A DNA stretch of 64,000 bases from Bradyrhizobiaceae bacterium PARB1 (lineage in GTDB: Bacteria > Pseudomonadota > Alphaproteobacteria > Rhizobiales > Xanthobacteraceae): NCBI GenBank assembly GCA_002256345.1, contig NKIY01000004.1, positions 389,876 through 453,875 on the forward strand, in the 5' to 3' direction. Positions 50,134 to 61,007 of the stretch are shown piece by piece (the first letter of the stretch is position 1; each line of letters opens with the position of its first letter). The notes beneath the pieces were generated by a model. The model worked only from the letters and a program-made list of their open reading frames with translations. It was not told where the DNA came from and made no database searches. The position numbers and the translations under genes are program-made.

Positions 50134-53100
50134 GCGGCCCACGCAACATTCCCGACGCCGCGACGGCGAAGCAGAAGCTGGCCTCGGACCCTGCCTCGTC
50201 GGTGTTCGTTTCGGCCAATGCCGGCTCCGGCAAGACCTACGTGCTGGTTAATCGCGTCATTCGACTGCTGCTGGACGGCGTTCCGCCGGAGAAGATCCTG
50301 TGCGTCACCTTCACCAAGGCCGCCGCGGCGAATATGGCGGAGCGCGTGTTCTCGCGGCTCGGGCATTGGGTGACGCTGGATGACGCCGCGCTGGACGCGG
50401 AAATCCGCAATGCCGGCGTAGCCGCCCCGAACGCGCGGTTGCGTGCACGGGCGCGCGAATTGTTTGCCAGCGCACTGGAGACGCCGGGTGGGTTGAAGGT
50501 GCAGACCATCCACGCGCTGTGCACGCGGCTGCTACAGCAATTCCCGTTCGAATCGAACGTGCCGGCCCGCTTCAGCGTGCTGGACGACCGCGACCAGAAC
50601 GAGATGATGGAACGCGCCTCGCTGAAGGTGCTGCTGCAGGCCGCGGCAGCGCCGGGTAGCGCCGAAGGCAGGGCGCTGACGATCGCGATGACCTCGGCCG
50701 CCGATGTCACCTTCCGCGACGTGGTGCGCGAGGCGAGCCTCAGCCGGGACAAGTTTCTCGCCTGGATCGCGCATGCCGGCTCCACCGAGATCGCGATGGC
50801 GCAGCTTTGCGCGACGCTGGGCGTGTCCGCGACCGATACGCGCGAGGCCATCGAGGTCGAGATCGTCGACGGCCCGCATCTGCCGCGCAGGGACTGGATA
50901 GTCACAGCAGAAATTCTCGCGACCGGCAGCAAGACCGATGGCGACCAGGCGACGCGGCTGCGCGATGCGCTCGTTCTCTCCGGCACCGAGCAGGTTGAAA
51001 AATATCTCGAACTGTTCCTGACCAAGGAGCAGAGCCTGCGAAAATCGCTGGCGACCAAGAAGATTTCCGAGAGCCGCCCTGACCTCATCGCCACCTTGCA
51101 GCGCGAGGGCGATCGCATCATTCCGCTCCTCGACCGCCGCCGTGGTGTCGCCATGCGCGAGCGCACAGAGGCGTTGCTGGCGATCGCCAGCCAGGTGGCC
51201 GAGAATTATCGCCGCGAGAAGATCGAGCGCGGCTTGCTGGACTATGACGACCTGATCGACCACACGCTGGCGCTACTGGATAGCGGTGCGGCGGGCTGGG
51301 TGCATTACAAGCTCGACCGCGGCGTCGATCACGTGCTGATCGACGAAGCGCAGGATACTTCGCCGCGGCAGTGGGACATCCTCACGCATCTGATCGCCGA
51401 GTTCACCTCCGGCGACGGCGCGCGCGACGGCGTAAGGCGGACGATCTTCGCGGTGGGCGACGAGAAGCAATCGATCTTCTCGTTTCAGGGCGCGGCGCCG
51501 CGCGAATTCGACGAACGGCGACGTGCGCTGCAGACGCGCTTCACCAAGGCCGGGCTGCAGTTCGATCCGGTCGCCTTCACCTATTCGTTCCGCACCGGCG
51601 CAGCGATCCTGCAATCAGTTGACCACGTGTTTCGCGATGAAGCGATCTATCGCAGCATTCACAATGACAGTGCGCCACCGGGCCATGAATCGCTGGAGGA
51701 TGCCGGGCCGAGCCTGATCGACCTGTGGGAGCTGGAGCAGCCCGACGAGCGCCCAAGCATCGAGGGCTGGGACGCGCCGTTCGACAAGCGCTCCGAGACA
51801 AGCCCCGAAGTGAAGCTCGCAAGGCGCGTGCAGGTAGAGATCAAGACGCTGATCGCAGCGAAGACGGAAACGGGGCCGCTCGGCAGGCGGCGCCGGCTGA
51901 GCTATGGCGACATGCTGATCCTGGTGCGGCGGCGCGGCGCGGCGTTCGATGCGATCATCCAGGCGCTGAAACATGCCGGCATTCCCGTGGCTGGCGCCGA
52001 CCGGCTGAAGCTGACCGAGCATATCGCGATCATCGACCTGATGAATCTCGCCGATGCGCTGCTGCTGCCGCAGGACGATCTCGCGCTCGCGACCGCGCTG
52101 AAGAGTCCGTTGTTCGGGCTGGATGACGACGATCTCTACCGGATCGCATGGGAGCGTACCGGCTCGCTGCGCGACGCGCTGGGCGAAAAGGCATCGGACG
52201 ACGCGAAGCTGAATGGCGCGCTGGTGCGGCTCGTCGCTTGCGAGAAGCAATTCGCGATCACGACGCCGTTTGCCTTCTATGCCTGGCTGCTCGGCGGCGA
52301 TGGTGGGCGCGCGCGCATCCTGCGCCGGCTCGGCCATGAGGCCAATGATGCGCTCGACGAATTCCTCGAACTCGCACTCGGCTATGAGCGCAAGGCGCCA
52401 GCCTCGCTGCAGGGCTTCGTCGCCTGGCTGCGTGCCGCCGACACCGAGGTGAAGCGCGACATGGAGATCAGCCGCGACGAAGTGCGGGTGATGACCGTGC
52501 ATGGCGCGAAGGGGCTGGAAGCGCCTGTCGTGTTCATGGTGGACACCACTTCGTCGCCATCGGACTCGCAGCGGATGAACCTGATCCCGCTGCCACAAGG
52601 CAATGCCGCGCCGGGCGCGGCCGGCGTCGTGGTGTGGGCAGGCAAGAAGAGCGACGACCCGGAAGCTGTGGCGACTGCGCGCGCCGCGATGATCAAGGAC
52701 ACCGAGGACGAGTATCGGCGGCTGCTCTATGTGGCGATGACGCGGGCGGCGGACCGGCTGATCGTCGGCGGCTGCATGCCGGGCAACCGCAATGCGGTGC
52801 GCGAGCACTCCTGGTACGACCTGATCCAGAAGGGACTGGAGACATCCGGCCTGCATCTGCAGGAGGTGCGCGCGCCGGACGGCGTGGTGAAGCGCTATAC
52901 CAAGCCGGGCGATGCCGCTCCGGAGCCGACCGCTGCGGCGGCCGTGGCGGCCGCTGCGCCGATCGAACTGCCGGCATGGCTGCGCGGCAAGGTGGGCAAC
53001 CAGCCACAGCGCGAAAGCCTGCTGCGGCCTTCGGACGCCGAGGATGACGACTGCTTCGCACCGCGCGGCGACGAGACCGAGCGGCAGCGGCGGATGGCCC

Positions 53101-53618
53101 TGCAGCGCGGCAATCTGGTGCACCGCCTGCTGCAATCGCTGCCGGAGATCGCCGCGGACAAGCGTCGTGACACGGCCATGGCCTTCCTCGCCCGCAACGC
53201 CGACAACTGGACCGAGATCGAGCGCGGCATGCTTGCCAAGCAAGTGCTGACCTTACTGGGCGAACCGGGTCTGGCGGCGCTATTCGCGCCGGGCAGTCGG
53301 GCGGAGGTGGCAGTGGCCGGCCGGCTCAAGCGGCTGGACGGCTCGACTTTCCTCGTTTCCGGCCAGATCGACCGGCTGGTGGTGACGCCCACCGACGTGC
53401 GGATCGTCGATTACAAGACCAACCACAATCCGCCCCGCAAGCTCGTGGCCGCGCCAAAAGCCTATATCCGGCAGCTCGCCCTGTATCGCGGGGTGCTGGC
53501 GAAACTGTATCCCGACCGGCCGTTGCGCGCCGCCCTGCTCTGGACGGAAACCATTGAGATGATGGAGATTTCCAGCGCCGCGCTGGACGCGGAGCTGGCC
53601 GCCATCATCGCTGCGTGA
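50130..53618 (+). CDS. addA: Double-strand break repair helicase AddA
   Basis: A 1162-residue UvrD-like helicase and nuclease. Motif I FVSANAGSGKTYVLVNRVI near residues 26-44, CVTFTKAAAANMAERV, LIDEAQDTSPRQWDIL (motif II), AVGDEKQSIFSFQGA and MTVHGAKGLEAPVVFMVDT. The C-terminal RecB-like nuclease has IVDYKTNHNPP near residue 1090. ATG 50130 overlaps the addB stop; residues from an upstream in-frame codon at 50091 are discarded. Confidence 0.96.
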   Translation: MSGPRNIPDAATAKQKLASDPASSVFVSANAGSGKTYVLVNRVIRLLLDGVPPEKILCVTFTKAAAANMAERVFSRLGHWVTLDDAALDAEIRNAGVAAPNARLRARARELFASALETPGGLKVQTIHALCTRLLQQFPFESNVPARFSVLDDRDQNEMMERASLKVLLQAAAAPGSAEGRALTIAMTSAADVTFRDVVREASLSRDKFLAWIAHAGSTEIAMAQLCATLGVSATDTREAIEVEIVDGPHLPRRDWIVTAEILATGSKTDGDQATRLRDALVLSGTEQVEKYLELFLTKEQSLRKSLATKKISESRPDLIATLQREGDRIIPLLDRRRGVAMRERTEALLAIASQVAENYRREKIERGLLDYDDLIDHTLALLDSGAAGWVHYKLDRGVDHVLIDEAQDTSPRQWDILTHLIAEFTSGDGARDGVRRTIFAVGDEKQSIFSFQGAAPREFDERRRALQTRFTKAGLQFDPVAFTYSFRTGAAILQSVDHVFRDEAIYRSIHNDSAPPGHESLEDAGPSLIDLWELEQPDERPSIEGWDAPFDKRSETSPEVKLARRVQVEIKTLIAAKTETGPLGRRRRLSYGDMLILVRRRGAAFDAIIQALKHAGIPVAGADRLKLTEHIAIIDLMNLADALLLPQDDLALATALKSPLFGLDDDDLYRIAWERTGSLRDALGEKASDDAKLNGALVRLVACEKQFAITTPFAFYAWLLGGDGGRARILRRLGHEANDALDEFLELALGYERKAPASLQGFVAWLRAADTEVKRDMEISRDEVRVMTVHGAKGLEAPVVFMVDTTSSPSDSQRMNLIPLPQGNAAPGAAGVVVWAGKKSDDPEAVATARAAMIKDTEDEYRRLLYVAMTRAADRLIVGGCMPGNRNAVREHSWYDLIQKGLETSGLHLQEVRAPDGVVKRYTKPGDAAPEPTAAAAVAAAAPIELPAWLRGKVGNQPQRESLLRPSDAEDDDCFAPRGDETERQRRMALQRGNLVHRLLQSLPEIAADKRRDTAMAFLARNADNWTEIERGMLAKQVLTLLGEPGLAALFAPGSRAEVAVAGRLKRLDGSTFLVSGQIDRLVVTPTDVRIVDYKTNHNPPRKLVAAPKAYIRQLALYRGVLAKLYPDRPLRAALLWTETIEMMEISSAALDAELAAIIAA

Positions 53619-53719
53619 CCATGCCTTGACCCGGCAAGGGGGCGTTCATAGGTTGGGTCCATCATTTCCGGCGCACGATTCCCGAAGCGCCTTTCATTGA
53701 CGAGAACGAGGACAAGACC

Positions 53720-54040
53720 ATGGGTGTTGGCAAGGTTTCAGACGCCGATTTCGAAACTGCGGTGCTCGGCGCGCCGGGCCCGGTGGTCGTCGATTTCTGG
53801 GCGGAGTGGTGCGGCCCCTGCCGCATGATCGCCCCGGCACTCGACGAGATTTCGGCCGCGATGGGCGAGAAAGTCACCATCGTGAAGCTGAACGTGGACG
53901 AGAACCCGAAGACCGCCTCGAAATACGGCGTGATGTCGATCCCAACACTGATGATCTTCAAGGGCGGCGAAATGGCCTCCCGCCAGGTCGGCGCCGCGCC
54001 GAAGGCGAAGCTGCAGCAGTGGATTTCGTCGGCGGTGTAA
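53720..54040 (+). CDS. trxA: Thioredoxin
   Basis: A 106-residue cytoplasmic thioredoxin with the redox site W30-C31-G-P-C34 in [16 protein letters not shown], then KLNVDENP, the cis-proline region [14 protein letters not shown]. The length and motif match canonical TrxA. It follows addA by about 100 bases, a pairing often seen in alphaproteobacteria, and is closed by an intrinsic terminator. Confidence 0.97.
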   Translation: MGVGKVSDADFETAVLGAPGPVVVDFWAEWCGPCRMIAPALDEISAAMGEKVTIVKLNVDENPKTASKYGVMSIPTLMIFKGGEMASRQVGAAPKAKLQQWISSAV

Positions 54041-54063
54041 ACCGCTGAAGATTGCGTTTGCGG

Positions 54064-54096
54064 AACGGCCGGTGACGATGTCGCCGGCCGTTTTTT
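54064..54096 (+). terminator. Intrinsic terminator after trxA
   Basis: Arms AACGGCCGG (54064-54072) and CCGGCCGTT (54084-54092) are perfect; the loop contains a further GAC/GTC pair, and six T residues follow (54091-54096). Confidence 0.88.
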
Positions 54097-54110
54097 GTTT
54101 GCAACCAACG

Positions 54111-54851
54111 CTACCTGATCCACCCCGTCGCCAGCGCGCTCGCCCATTCCATGCGCTCGTTCTGCCGCGCCAGCGCCGCCATCGCTTCGTGATCATACGG
54201 CACCTGCCGGAACGTGACGTCCCAACGGCCATCCCGCTTCTCGACGATCGCGTAGCACGCATCAGGCGTGCCGACTTCGAGCGTGTGCGGATAAGGCGCG
54301 ACATCGCGATAGCCGGGGCCGCCGACGCTGCCGGGATTGACGATCATGCGGCCGTCGCGCAGGCGCACGCTGCGCGCAATATGCGTGTGGGCGCACAGGA
54401 TCAGCGACTGCGCGATACCCTTCGCCTTGTCCTCGATGGCTTCGATGGGAGCCATATGCACCACGCCTTCAGGCGTCACCGCTTCCATCCAGTAGGTGTT
54501 GTCGTCATCGGGCGTCGCATGAACGCAATAGACGTCGTCGCGATACACCGCGCTGAACGGCAGCGCGCGCAGCCAGTCCATCTGCGCCGGCGCGAGCTGG
54601 TCATGCGCGAGACGGTCCGACGGATACATCTCGTCGAGCGGCCAGTCGGTGACATAGCGATCGTGGTTGCCGCGCACGCAAGTTGCGTTCATGCCCATCA
54701 TGATCTCGACGGTGCGACGGGCATCCAGCGGGCCGGAGACCATGTCGCCGAGATTGACGATATCGGCGAGACCCTGCGCTTCGATATCGGCGAGCACGGC
54801 TTCGAGGGCGAGATAGTTGCCGTGGACATCGGCAAGGACGGCGAAACGCAT
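54111..54851 (-). CDS. Calcineurin-like metallophosphoesterase (YfcE/ApaH-like branch)
   Basis: A 246-residue enzyme with dimetal phosphoesterase motifs: LADVHGNYLALEAVL (D-x-H), NLGDMVSGPLDARRT (GD), RGNHDRY (GNHD) and AHTHIARSV (GHxH-type). This layout is shared with phosphodiesterases and protein phosphatases, so the substrate is unknown. ATG 54851 follows GAGAAG; the GTG at 54863 is less likely. It is convergent with trxA. Confidence 0.85.
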   Translation of the reverse strand: MRFAVLADVHGNYLALEAVLADIEAQGLADIVNLGDMVSGPLDARRTVEIMMGMNATCVRGNHDRYVTDWPLDEMYPSDRLAHDQLAPAQMDWLRALPFSAVYRDDVYCVHATPDDDNTYWMEAVTPEGVVHMAPIEAIEDKAKGIAQSLILCAHTHIARSVRLRDGRMIVNPGSVGGPGYRDVAPYPHTLEVGTPDACYAIVEKRDGRWDVTFRQVPYDHEAMAALARQNERMEWASALATGWIR

Positions 54852-54884
54852 CGGACTTCTCACAGTTGAGAGACTGATGCGCTT

Positions 54885-56213
54885 TTATGCAGGTAGCGTG
54901 CCGTTCTCGGCAAGAACATGCCCCGCCAGATAGAGCGAGCCACAGATCAGCACCCGCGGCGGTACTTCATAAGCGAGCCGCCGCAATGACTGCAGCGCGG
55001 CGCCGGCGCTGTCCGCGGTCTCGACGCGCATGCCGAGGGCACGGCCGGCATCGACGAGCTTTTCCACGGGCATGACACCGGCGCGATCGGGGATCGGCAC
55101 GGCGATGATATGGCGTGTGAGGCCGGCAAAATTGGCAAGGAAACCGCTCGCATCCTTGTTGGCCATCATGCCCACAATGATGACCAGCGGCCGCGGCACG
55201 CGTTCCTCAAGATCGCCAAGCGCTTCGGCGATGACGCGGCCGCCTTCGGCATTGTGGCCACCATCGAGCCAGAGCTCGGACTCGTCGGGCGCGAGCGGCA
55301 ACAGCTTGCCGGAGGTCAGCCGCTGCATACGCGCGGGCCATTCGGCGCTGGCTACGCCGCGTTCATAGACGGACGGATCGAACTTGAACTGCGGCAGCGC
55401 GCGCAGCACCGCAATGGCGAGGCCGGCATTGCCGAACTGATGACGCCCGAACAGCCGCGGGGCTGCGAGATCCATCAGACCGCGATCGTCCTGATAGACG
55501 AGACGGCCGCGCTCGACGCTGATGTGCCATTCCTGCCCGGCGCTATGGGTCGGCGCATGCAGCTTGCGCGCTTGCGCTTCGAGAACCGCCGAGACCTCGG
55601 GAAGCTGATCGGCGATGATGACCGGGACACGGCGCTTGATGATGCCAGCCTTCTCAGCCGCAATCTTCTCCACGGTGTCGCCGAGGAAATCGGTGTGATC
55701 AATCGCTATCGGCGTGATCACGGAGGCGACCGGCGCCTCGACAACATTGGTCGCGTCGAGCCGGCCGCCAAGGCCGACTTCGAGCAGCAGCACATCGGCG
55801 GGATGGCTGGCTAACAGATGGAAGGCGGCGGCGGTTTCGGCCTCGAACAGCGTGATCGGCGCACCGGCATTGACGGCTTCCACATGGGCAAAAGCATCAT
55901 GCAGGTCGACGTCGCTCACCAGCATGCCGCCAAGGCGGATGCTCTCGTTCATGCGCACGAGATGCGGCGAGGTGTAGACATGGACGGTAAGGTCGGCCGC
56001 TTCGAGGATCGCGCGCAGATAGGCAATCGTCGAGCCCTTGCCATTGGTTCCGGCAACGTGAATCGTCGGCGGCAGCCGACGCTCGGGGTTGCCGAGTTGC
56101 GCCATCAGGCGCTGCATGCGGTCAAGCGACAGATCGATCGTGTTCGGATGCAACGTCGAGAGACGCGCCAGAATCTCGCCTGACGGCGACGATGTCGGCG
56201 CGGTCTCGCTCAC
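54885..56213 (-). CDS. folC: Folylpolyglutamate/dihydrofolate synthase
   Basis: A 442-residue Mur-ligase-fold enzyme that adds glutamates to folate. P-loop [19 protein letters not shown] near residues 50-68, then [15 protein letters not shown] and [13 protein letters not shown], typical of FolC. The start is GTG 56213, which overlaps the accD stop (GTGA); the longer frame to 56312 would overlap accD deeply. The accD-folC order is common in proteobacteria. Confidence 0.94.
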   Translation of the reverse strand: MSETAPTSSPSGEILARLSTLHPNTIDLSLDRMQRLMAQLGNPERRLPPTIHVAGTNGKGSTIAYLRAILEAADLTVHVYTSPHLVRMNESIRLGGMLVSDVDLHDAFAHVEAVNAGAPITLFEAETAAAFHLLASHPADVLLLEVGLGGRLDATNVVEAPVASVITPIAIDHTDFLGDTVEKIAAEKAGIIKRRVPVIIADQLPEVSAVLEAQARKLHAPTHSAGQEWHISVERGRLVYQDDRGLMDLAAPRLFGRHQFGNAGLAIAVLRALPQFKFDPSVYERGVASAEWPARMQRLTSGKLLPLAPDESELWLDGGHNAEGGRVIAEALGDLEERVPRPLVIIVGMMANKDASGFLANFAGLTRHIIAVPIPDRAGVMPVEKLVDAGRALGMRVETADSAGAALQSLRRLAYEVPPRVLICGSLYLAGHVLAENGTLPA

Positions 56214-57133
56214 GCTTGCGGGGCCGGGACCGCGTCCGGCGCCACGGCGATCTGCTCGGCCGGCACGCGCGGCGCCGTCTCGACAGCCGGCGATTTGGTG
56301 AGCAGGCGACACAGGCGCGCCAGCGTCGGCTTCAGATCGTGGCGATGGACCACCATGTCCACCATGCCGTGATCGCGCAGATATTCGGCGCGCTGGAAAC
56401 CCTCGGGGAGCTTTTCGCGGATGGTCTGCTCGATAACGCGGGCGCCGGCGAAGCCGATCAGCGCACCGGGCTCAGCAATATGGATGTCACCCAGCATCGC
56501 ATAGGAGGCGGTGACGCCGCCGGTGGTGGGATTGGTGAGCACGACGATATAGGGAAGCTTGGCCTCGCGCAGCATCTGCACGCCGACCGTGGTGCGCGGC
56601 AGTTGCATCAGCGACAGGATGCCCTCCTGCATGCGCGCGCCGCCGGAGGCCGCAAAGACGACGAAGGGCGCCTTCTTCTCGACCGCGAGTTCGAGACCGC
56701 GGACCAGCGCTTCACCGGCCGCCATGCCAAGCGAGCCACCCATGAAATCGAAGTCCTGCACGGCCACCACGGTGCCCATGCCTTCCATCTTGCCGTAACC
56801 GACCTTCACGGAATCCTGCATGCCGGTCTTGGTGCGCGCATCCTTGATGCGGTCGACATATTTGCGTTCGTCGCGAAACTTGAGCGGATCGGCAACCACG
56901 TCAGGCAACGCCACGTCGTACCAGGTCTCGTTGTCGAACACCGACTTCAGGCGCGCCGTGGCGCCCATACGCATGTGATAGTTCGAGCCGGGAATGACGA
57001 ACTGATTGCTCTCGACGTCCTTGTAGAACACGAGCTGGCCGGTATCCGGACATTTGATCCAGAGATTCTCCGGCGTCTCGCGCCGCAAGATGTTGCGGAT
57101 CTTGGGACGGACGACATTGGTGAGCCAGTTCAT
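56210..57133 (-). CDS. accD: Acetyl-CoA carboxylase carboxyltransferase subunit beta
   Basis: A 307-residue subunit forming malonyl-CoA with AccA. The crotonase-fold core is intact: [31 protein letters not shown] and [12 protein letters not shown]. The N-terminal zinc ribbon present in E. coli AccD is degenerate: only one cysteine remains ([15 protein letters not shown]) and the second C-x2-C is absent. Carboxyltransfer should be unaffected, since that domain is regulatory. The gene lies between trpA and folC, the usual order. Confidence 0.95.
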   Translation of the reverse strand: MNWLTNVVRPKIRNILRRETPENLWIKCPDTGQLVFYKDVESNQFVIPGSNYHMRMGATARLKSVFDNETWYDVALPDVVADPLKFRDERKYVDRIKDARTKTGMQDSVKVGYGKMEGMGTVVAVQDFDFMGGSLGMAAGEALVRGLELAVEKKAPFVVFAASGGARMQEGILSLMQLPRTTVGVQMLREAKLPYIVVLTNPTTGGVTASYAMLGDIHIAEPGALIGFAGARVIEQTIREKLPEGFQRAEYLRDHGMVDMVVHRHDLKPTLARLCRLLTKSPAVETAPRVPAEQIAVAPDAVPAPQA

Positions 57134-57228
57134 TTCAGTCTCCGCGTCGCGTTGGTCGAGCGTCGCCGTTCAAATACATATGGCGGTCCGGGCCCGGCCC
57201 AGCAACCGCGGTTAGGCGCCAATTGGGC

Positions 57229-58065
57229 TTATTCTGCGGCCTGCTTCGCCCCACGGACGCCCTGGGACAGAGCGGAAGCGAGATCGGCGACCGCCGCCAC
57301 GCTCGTCGCAGTGGCCTTGCCATCGGCGTCCAGCGTGCCCTTGAGCGCATCGATCAGCGCCGTGCCGACAACCGCGCCGTTCGCGTGGCTGGCGATCGCC
57401 TGCGCCGCTTCCGGCGTGCGAATGCCAAAGCCGACGCAGACCGGAAGCTGGGTGTGGCGCTTGATACGTGCGACAGCAGCACTCACCGCAGAGGTATCCG
57501 CGCTGGCGGCACCGGTGATGCCCGTGATCGAAACGTAGTAAACGAAACCCGACGTGTTCGCGAGCACCGCCGGCAGACGCTTGTCGTCGGTGGTCGGCGT
57601 CGCGAGACGGATGAAGTTGAGGCCGGCCTTCATCGCAGGAATGCAGAGCTCGTTGTCTTCTTCCGGCGGCAGATCGACGATGATCAGGCCATCGACACCG
57701 GCCGCCTTGGCATCGGTCAGGAATTTGTCGACACCGTAGATATAGATCGGATTGTAGTAGCCCATCAGCACGATCGGCGTCTTGTCATCGGCGGCGCGGA
57801 AGTCGCGCACCAATTGCAGCGTCTTCTTCAGCGTCATGCCCGCCTTGAGCGCACGCAGGCCGGCCGCCTGAATCGACGGGCCATCCGCCATCGGATCGGT
57901 GAAGGGCATGCCAAGCTCAATGATATCAGCGCCGGCTTTCGGCAACGCCTTGACGATCTCGAGCGAGGTGGCGGGATCGGGATCGCCGGACATCACGAAG
58001 GAAACGAAAGCCGAGCGGCCTTCAGCCTTGAGTTCGGCGAAACGGGTATCGATGCGGGTGGTCAC
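57229..58065 (-). CDS. trpA: Tryptophan synthase alpha chain
   Basis: A 278-residue TIM barrel releasing indole from indole-3-glycerol phosphate. Catalytic glutamate in [18 protein letters not shown] with the aspartate after it; [14 protein letters not shown] forms the phosphate site. It overlaps trpB at its start, so the alpha2-beta2 complex subunits are translated together. Confidence 0.96.
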   Translation of the reverse strand: MTTRIDTRFAELKAEGRSAFVSFVMSGDPDPATSLEIVKALPKAGADIIELGMPFTDPMADGPSIQAAGLRALKAGMTLKKTLQLVRDFRAADDKTPIVLMGYYNPIYIYGVDKFLTDAKAAGVDGLIIVDLPPEEDNELCIPAMKAGLNFIRLATPTTDDKRLPAVLANTSGFVYYVSITGITGAASADTSAVSAAVARIKRHTQLPVCVGFGIRTPEAAQAIASHANGAVVGTALIDALKGTLDADGKATATSVAAVADLASALSQGVRGAKQAAE

Positions 58066-59279
58066 GACTTGCGGCCTTTCAGAATATCGCCCACTTGCGG
58101 GACATCCTTGTCGCCGCGGCCGGAGAGGTTGATGACCATCAGGTGATCCTTCGGCTTGCTCGGCGCGAGCTCCATTGCCTTGGCGACGGCATGGGCGGAT
58201 TCCAGCGCCGGGATGATGCCTTCGAGCTTCGACAGCAACTGGAATGCGGCCAGCGCCTCTTCGTCCGTCGCGGACAGATAAGTCACGCGGCCGACATCGT
58301 GCAGCCAGGAATGTTCGGGACCGATGCCGGGATAATCGAGACCGGCCGAGATCGAATGCGCTTCCTGGATCTGGCCGTCTTCATCCATCAGCAGATAGGT
58401 GCGGTTGCCGTGCAGCACGCCCGGACGGCCGCCGGCGATGGAAGCGGCATGCAGATTGGTGAGGCCATGACCGGCCGCTTCCACGCCAAAAATCTCGACC
58501 GAGGGATCGTCCAGGAACGGATGGAAAAGGCCCATGGCATTCGAACCGCCGCCGATACAGGCAAGCAGCGAATCCGGCAGACGGCCTTCGATCTCCTGCA
58601 TCTGCGCCTTGGTCTCGTGGCCGATGACTGTCTGGAAATCGCGCACCATCATCGGATAGGGATGCATGCCCGCCACGGTGCCGATGCAATAGAAGGTATC
58701 GTGCACATTGGTCACCCAATCGCGCATCGCCTCGTTCATCGCATCCTTCAGCGTACGTGCACCCGACTGCACCGGCACCACCTTGGCGCCCAGCATCTCC
58801 ATGCGGATCACATTGGGCTGCTGACGCTCGACGTCGACGGCGCCCATATAGACGATGCATTCGAGGCCGAAGCGGGCGCAGAGCGTCGCTGTCGCCACGC
58901 CGTGCTGGCCGGCGCCGGTCTCTGCGATGATGCGCTTCTTGCCCATGCGGCGCGCGACCATGATCTGGCCGAGCACATTGTTCACCTTGTGCGAGCCGGT
59001 GTGGTTCAGCTCTTCACGCTTGAGATAGATCTTGGCACCGCCGAGATGCTCGGTCAGGCGCTCAGCGAAATAGAGCGGCGACGGACGGCCGACATAGGCC
59101 TTCAGGTAACCGTCCATCTCCTTCTTGAAGGCCGGATCGACCTTGGCTTCCGCGTAGGCCTTTTCCAGTTCAAGGATCAGCGGCATCAGGGTTTCCGCGA
59201 CAAAGCGACCGCCGAAGATGCCGAAGTGACCGGTCTCGTCGGGACCGGACCGATAGGAATTTGGAATGGCTTTTGTCAT
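58062..59279 (-). CDS. trpB: Tryptophan synthase beta chain
   Basis: A 405-residue PLP enzyme. The PLP lysine is in [28 protein letters not shown] binds the cofactor phosphate. [15 protein letters not shown] is the normal N-terminal region. ATG 59279 shares one base with the trpF stop codon (TGATG). The open frame extends far beyond it but only across trpF. Confidence 0.97.
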   Translation of the reverse strand: MTKAIPNSYRSGPDETGHFGIFGGRFVAETLMPLILELEKAYAEAKVDPAFKKEMDGYLKAYVGRPSPLYFAERLTEHLGGAKIYLKREELNHTGSHKVNNVLGQIMVARRMGKKRIIAETGAGQHGVATATLCARFGLECIVYMGAVDVERQQPNVIRMEMLGAKVVPVQSGARTLKDAMNEAMRDWVTNVHDTFYCIGTVAGMHPYPMMVRDFQTVIGHETKAQMQEIEGRLPDSLLACIGGGSNAMGLFHPFLDDPSVEIFGVEAAGHGLTNLHAASIAGGRPGVLHGNRTYLLMDEDGQIQEAHSISAGLDYPGIGPEHSWLHDVGRVTYLSATDEEALAAFQLLSKLEGIIPALESAHAVAKAMELAPSKPKDHLMVINLSGRGDKDVPQVGDILKGRKS

Positions 59280-59932
59280 CAGGTCGTCAGTTCTTCCGTT
59301 GCGCGCGCGGCGCGGATGAAGGCGCGGATCATATCGGGATCCTTGATGCCCGGCGCGCTTTCCACACCGGACGAAATATCGACACCGCCTGCGCGCGTGA
59401 TCCGCACGGCCTCGGCGACGTTCTCTGCGTTCAATCCACCCGACACCATGAAAGGCAGCTTGAGATCGAGCCCTTCGAGCAGGTGCCAGTCGAAGGCCGC
59501 ACCGAGACCGCCGGGACGCGTCGCGTCCTTCGGTGGTTTGGCATCGAACAGGATACGATCGCACACCGCGGCATAGCCAGGCAGGGCAGCGAGATCGGCT
59601 TTCGTTTCGACAGCGATGGCCTTCATTACCGGTAGGCCGAACTTCTGCTTGATGTCGCGAATGCGGGCGACACTTTCCTTGCCGTGCAGTTGCAGTATCT
59701 GCGGACGCAGCGCCTCGATACTGTTGGCGAGCAGGGCATCGTCGGCATCCACCGACAGCGCGACCTTCACCACCTTCTTCGCCTGACGGCCGAGCTTCTC
59801 GGCAACGTCCAGCGAGACATGCCGCGGCGACGGCGGGAAGAACACGAAGCCGACCATATCGGCGCCGGCAATCAGAGCCGCATCGAGCGTCTCCGGCGTG
59901 GACAGGCCGCATATTTTGACGGTCAGGGGCAT
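59279..59932 (-). CDS. trpF: Phosphoribosylanthranilate isomerase
   Basis: A 217-residue TIM barrel. [17 protein letters not shown] holds the catalytic cysteine, [14 protein letters not shown] and [15 protein letters not shown] follow, with the catalytic aspartate. ATG 59932 leads directly to the family N-terminus. First gene of trpFBA. Confidence 0.95.
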   Translation of the reverse strand: MPLTVKICGLSTPETLDAALIAGADMVGFVFFPPSPRHVSLDVAEKLGRQAKKVVKVALSVDADDALLANSIEALRPQILQLHGKESVARIRDIKQKFGLPVMKAIAVETKADLAALPGYAAVCDRILFDAKPPKDATRPGGLGAAFDWHLLEGLDLKLPFMVSGGLNAENVAEAVRITRAGGVDISSGVESAPGIKDPDMIRAFIRAARATEELTT

Positions 59933-60008
59933 GCTCGTGGTGGCTGCAGGCAAATGGAACGGGGTGAACGGTAAAGCAGGCGCCAATTGGCGCGCAGCCG
60001 GGCGGTTT

Positions 60009-60422
60009 CTACAACGTCGCGCCCTGCTTGTCTCGCTCGCCGGCCGCATAGCCGGGGGCTGGCAAGCCAGCCACCGGAAGACCTTGCGCCGGCCGCTGGG
60101 TGGCCGCCCGTGCCGTGGCCATTTCGGCCCGCAGGTCGGCCAGCTCGCCACGGACACGGCGCGCATCGGCCTCGTGCTGGCGGGCGGCGCGGCGCCAATG
60201 GCGCTGCCCGATCCAGGTGGCAGTACCGCCGGCAACGACTCCGAGGATGGCGACAACGATCAGCACCACGAAGAGCGGTAAGGTCGCGCCGATGGAAGGA
60301 TCACTGCTGTTGAAGGGATCAAAGGAGACCGTCACCGGATGGCGATTGGCGACAGCGAACACGATGAAGAGGATCGCAACGGGAACAACGACCAGAGCCG
60401 TGAGGAATTTGCGCATCGACAT
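60009..60422 (-). CDS. lapA: LapA-domain (DUF1049) inner membrane protein
   Basis: A 137-residue protein with two transmembrane helices (ALVVVPVAILFIVFAVAN and PLFVVLIVVAILGVVAG) around NRHPVTVSFDP, the DUF1049 signature. A cytoplasmic coiled-coil region with WIGQRHWRRAARQ follows. In E. coli LapA helps to regulate LPS assembly with LapB. It lies between trpF and ihfB, a widely conserved placement. Confidence 0.8.
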   Translation of the reverse strand: MSMRKFLTALVVVPVAILFIVFAVANRHPVTVSFDPFNSSDPSIGATLPLFVVLIVVAILGVVAGGTATWIGQRHWRRAARQHEADARRVRGELADLRAEMATARAATQRPAQGLPVAGLPAPGYAAGERDKQGATL

Positions 60423-60495
60423 CTCTCACGTAACAGTGAAGCACCAACGAAGCAAAAGCGAAGCCGTTCCGGCCATCGCGGCCAGCGGAACCCGC

Positions 60496-60822
60496 TCAGG
60501 AAGCGCTGGCTTCCGTTGCCTCGGCAGGCTCCGGCGCGGACGGGTCTCGGTTCAGACGCTCGCGCATTTCCTTGCCGGTCTTGAAGAACGGCACACTCTT
60601 CTGATCGACCGGAACATGCTCGCCGGTGCGCGGATTGCGGCCCGCACGCGCCGGGCGATGCTTGACCGAAAAGGCGCCAAAGCCGCGCAACTCGACGCGA
60701 TCGCCCCTCGCCAGCGCCGCGACGATTTCGTCGAGGATCGCATTCACGATGTTCTCCACATCCCGCTGATAGAGGTGCGGGTTGTGTTCAGCGATGCGTT
60801 GGACGAGTTCGGATTTGATCAT
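60496..60822 (-). CDS. ihfB: Integration host factor beta subunit
   Basis: A 108-residue HU/IHF DNA-bending protein. [20 protein letters not shown] and [20 protein letters not shown] identify the beta-ribbon arm. The acidic C-terminal tail is longer than in E. coli by about 14 residues. It sits between lapA and sppA. Confidence 0.95.
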   Translation of the reverse strand: MIKSELVQRIAEHNPHLYQRDVENIVNAILDEIVAALARGDRVELRGFGAFSVKHRPARAGRNPRTGEHVPVDQKSVPFFKTGKEMRERLNRDPSAPEPAEATEASAS

Positions 60823-61007
60823 CGAGACGTTGAGTTTGGGATTGGAGAGTGCATTTCCGTGAAAAAGCCTTGAGCTGTCAAGACGCTAAATGACTGATGA
60901 AGGCTCCGAAAATGCGTGACAATTGCTCTAAAAGACGCTTGGCCGCCCGTCTCTAGCGCCGGGGACAGGGTTGCGACCGGGCACCGTGACATCTTCCGGA
61001 TTCAAGT

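Noticed and set aside
59279-59912. N-terminal extension of trpB to 616 residues
   Set aside because: The extension covers trpF in another frame; the family start and the TGATG overlap fix the start at 59279.
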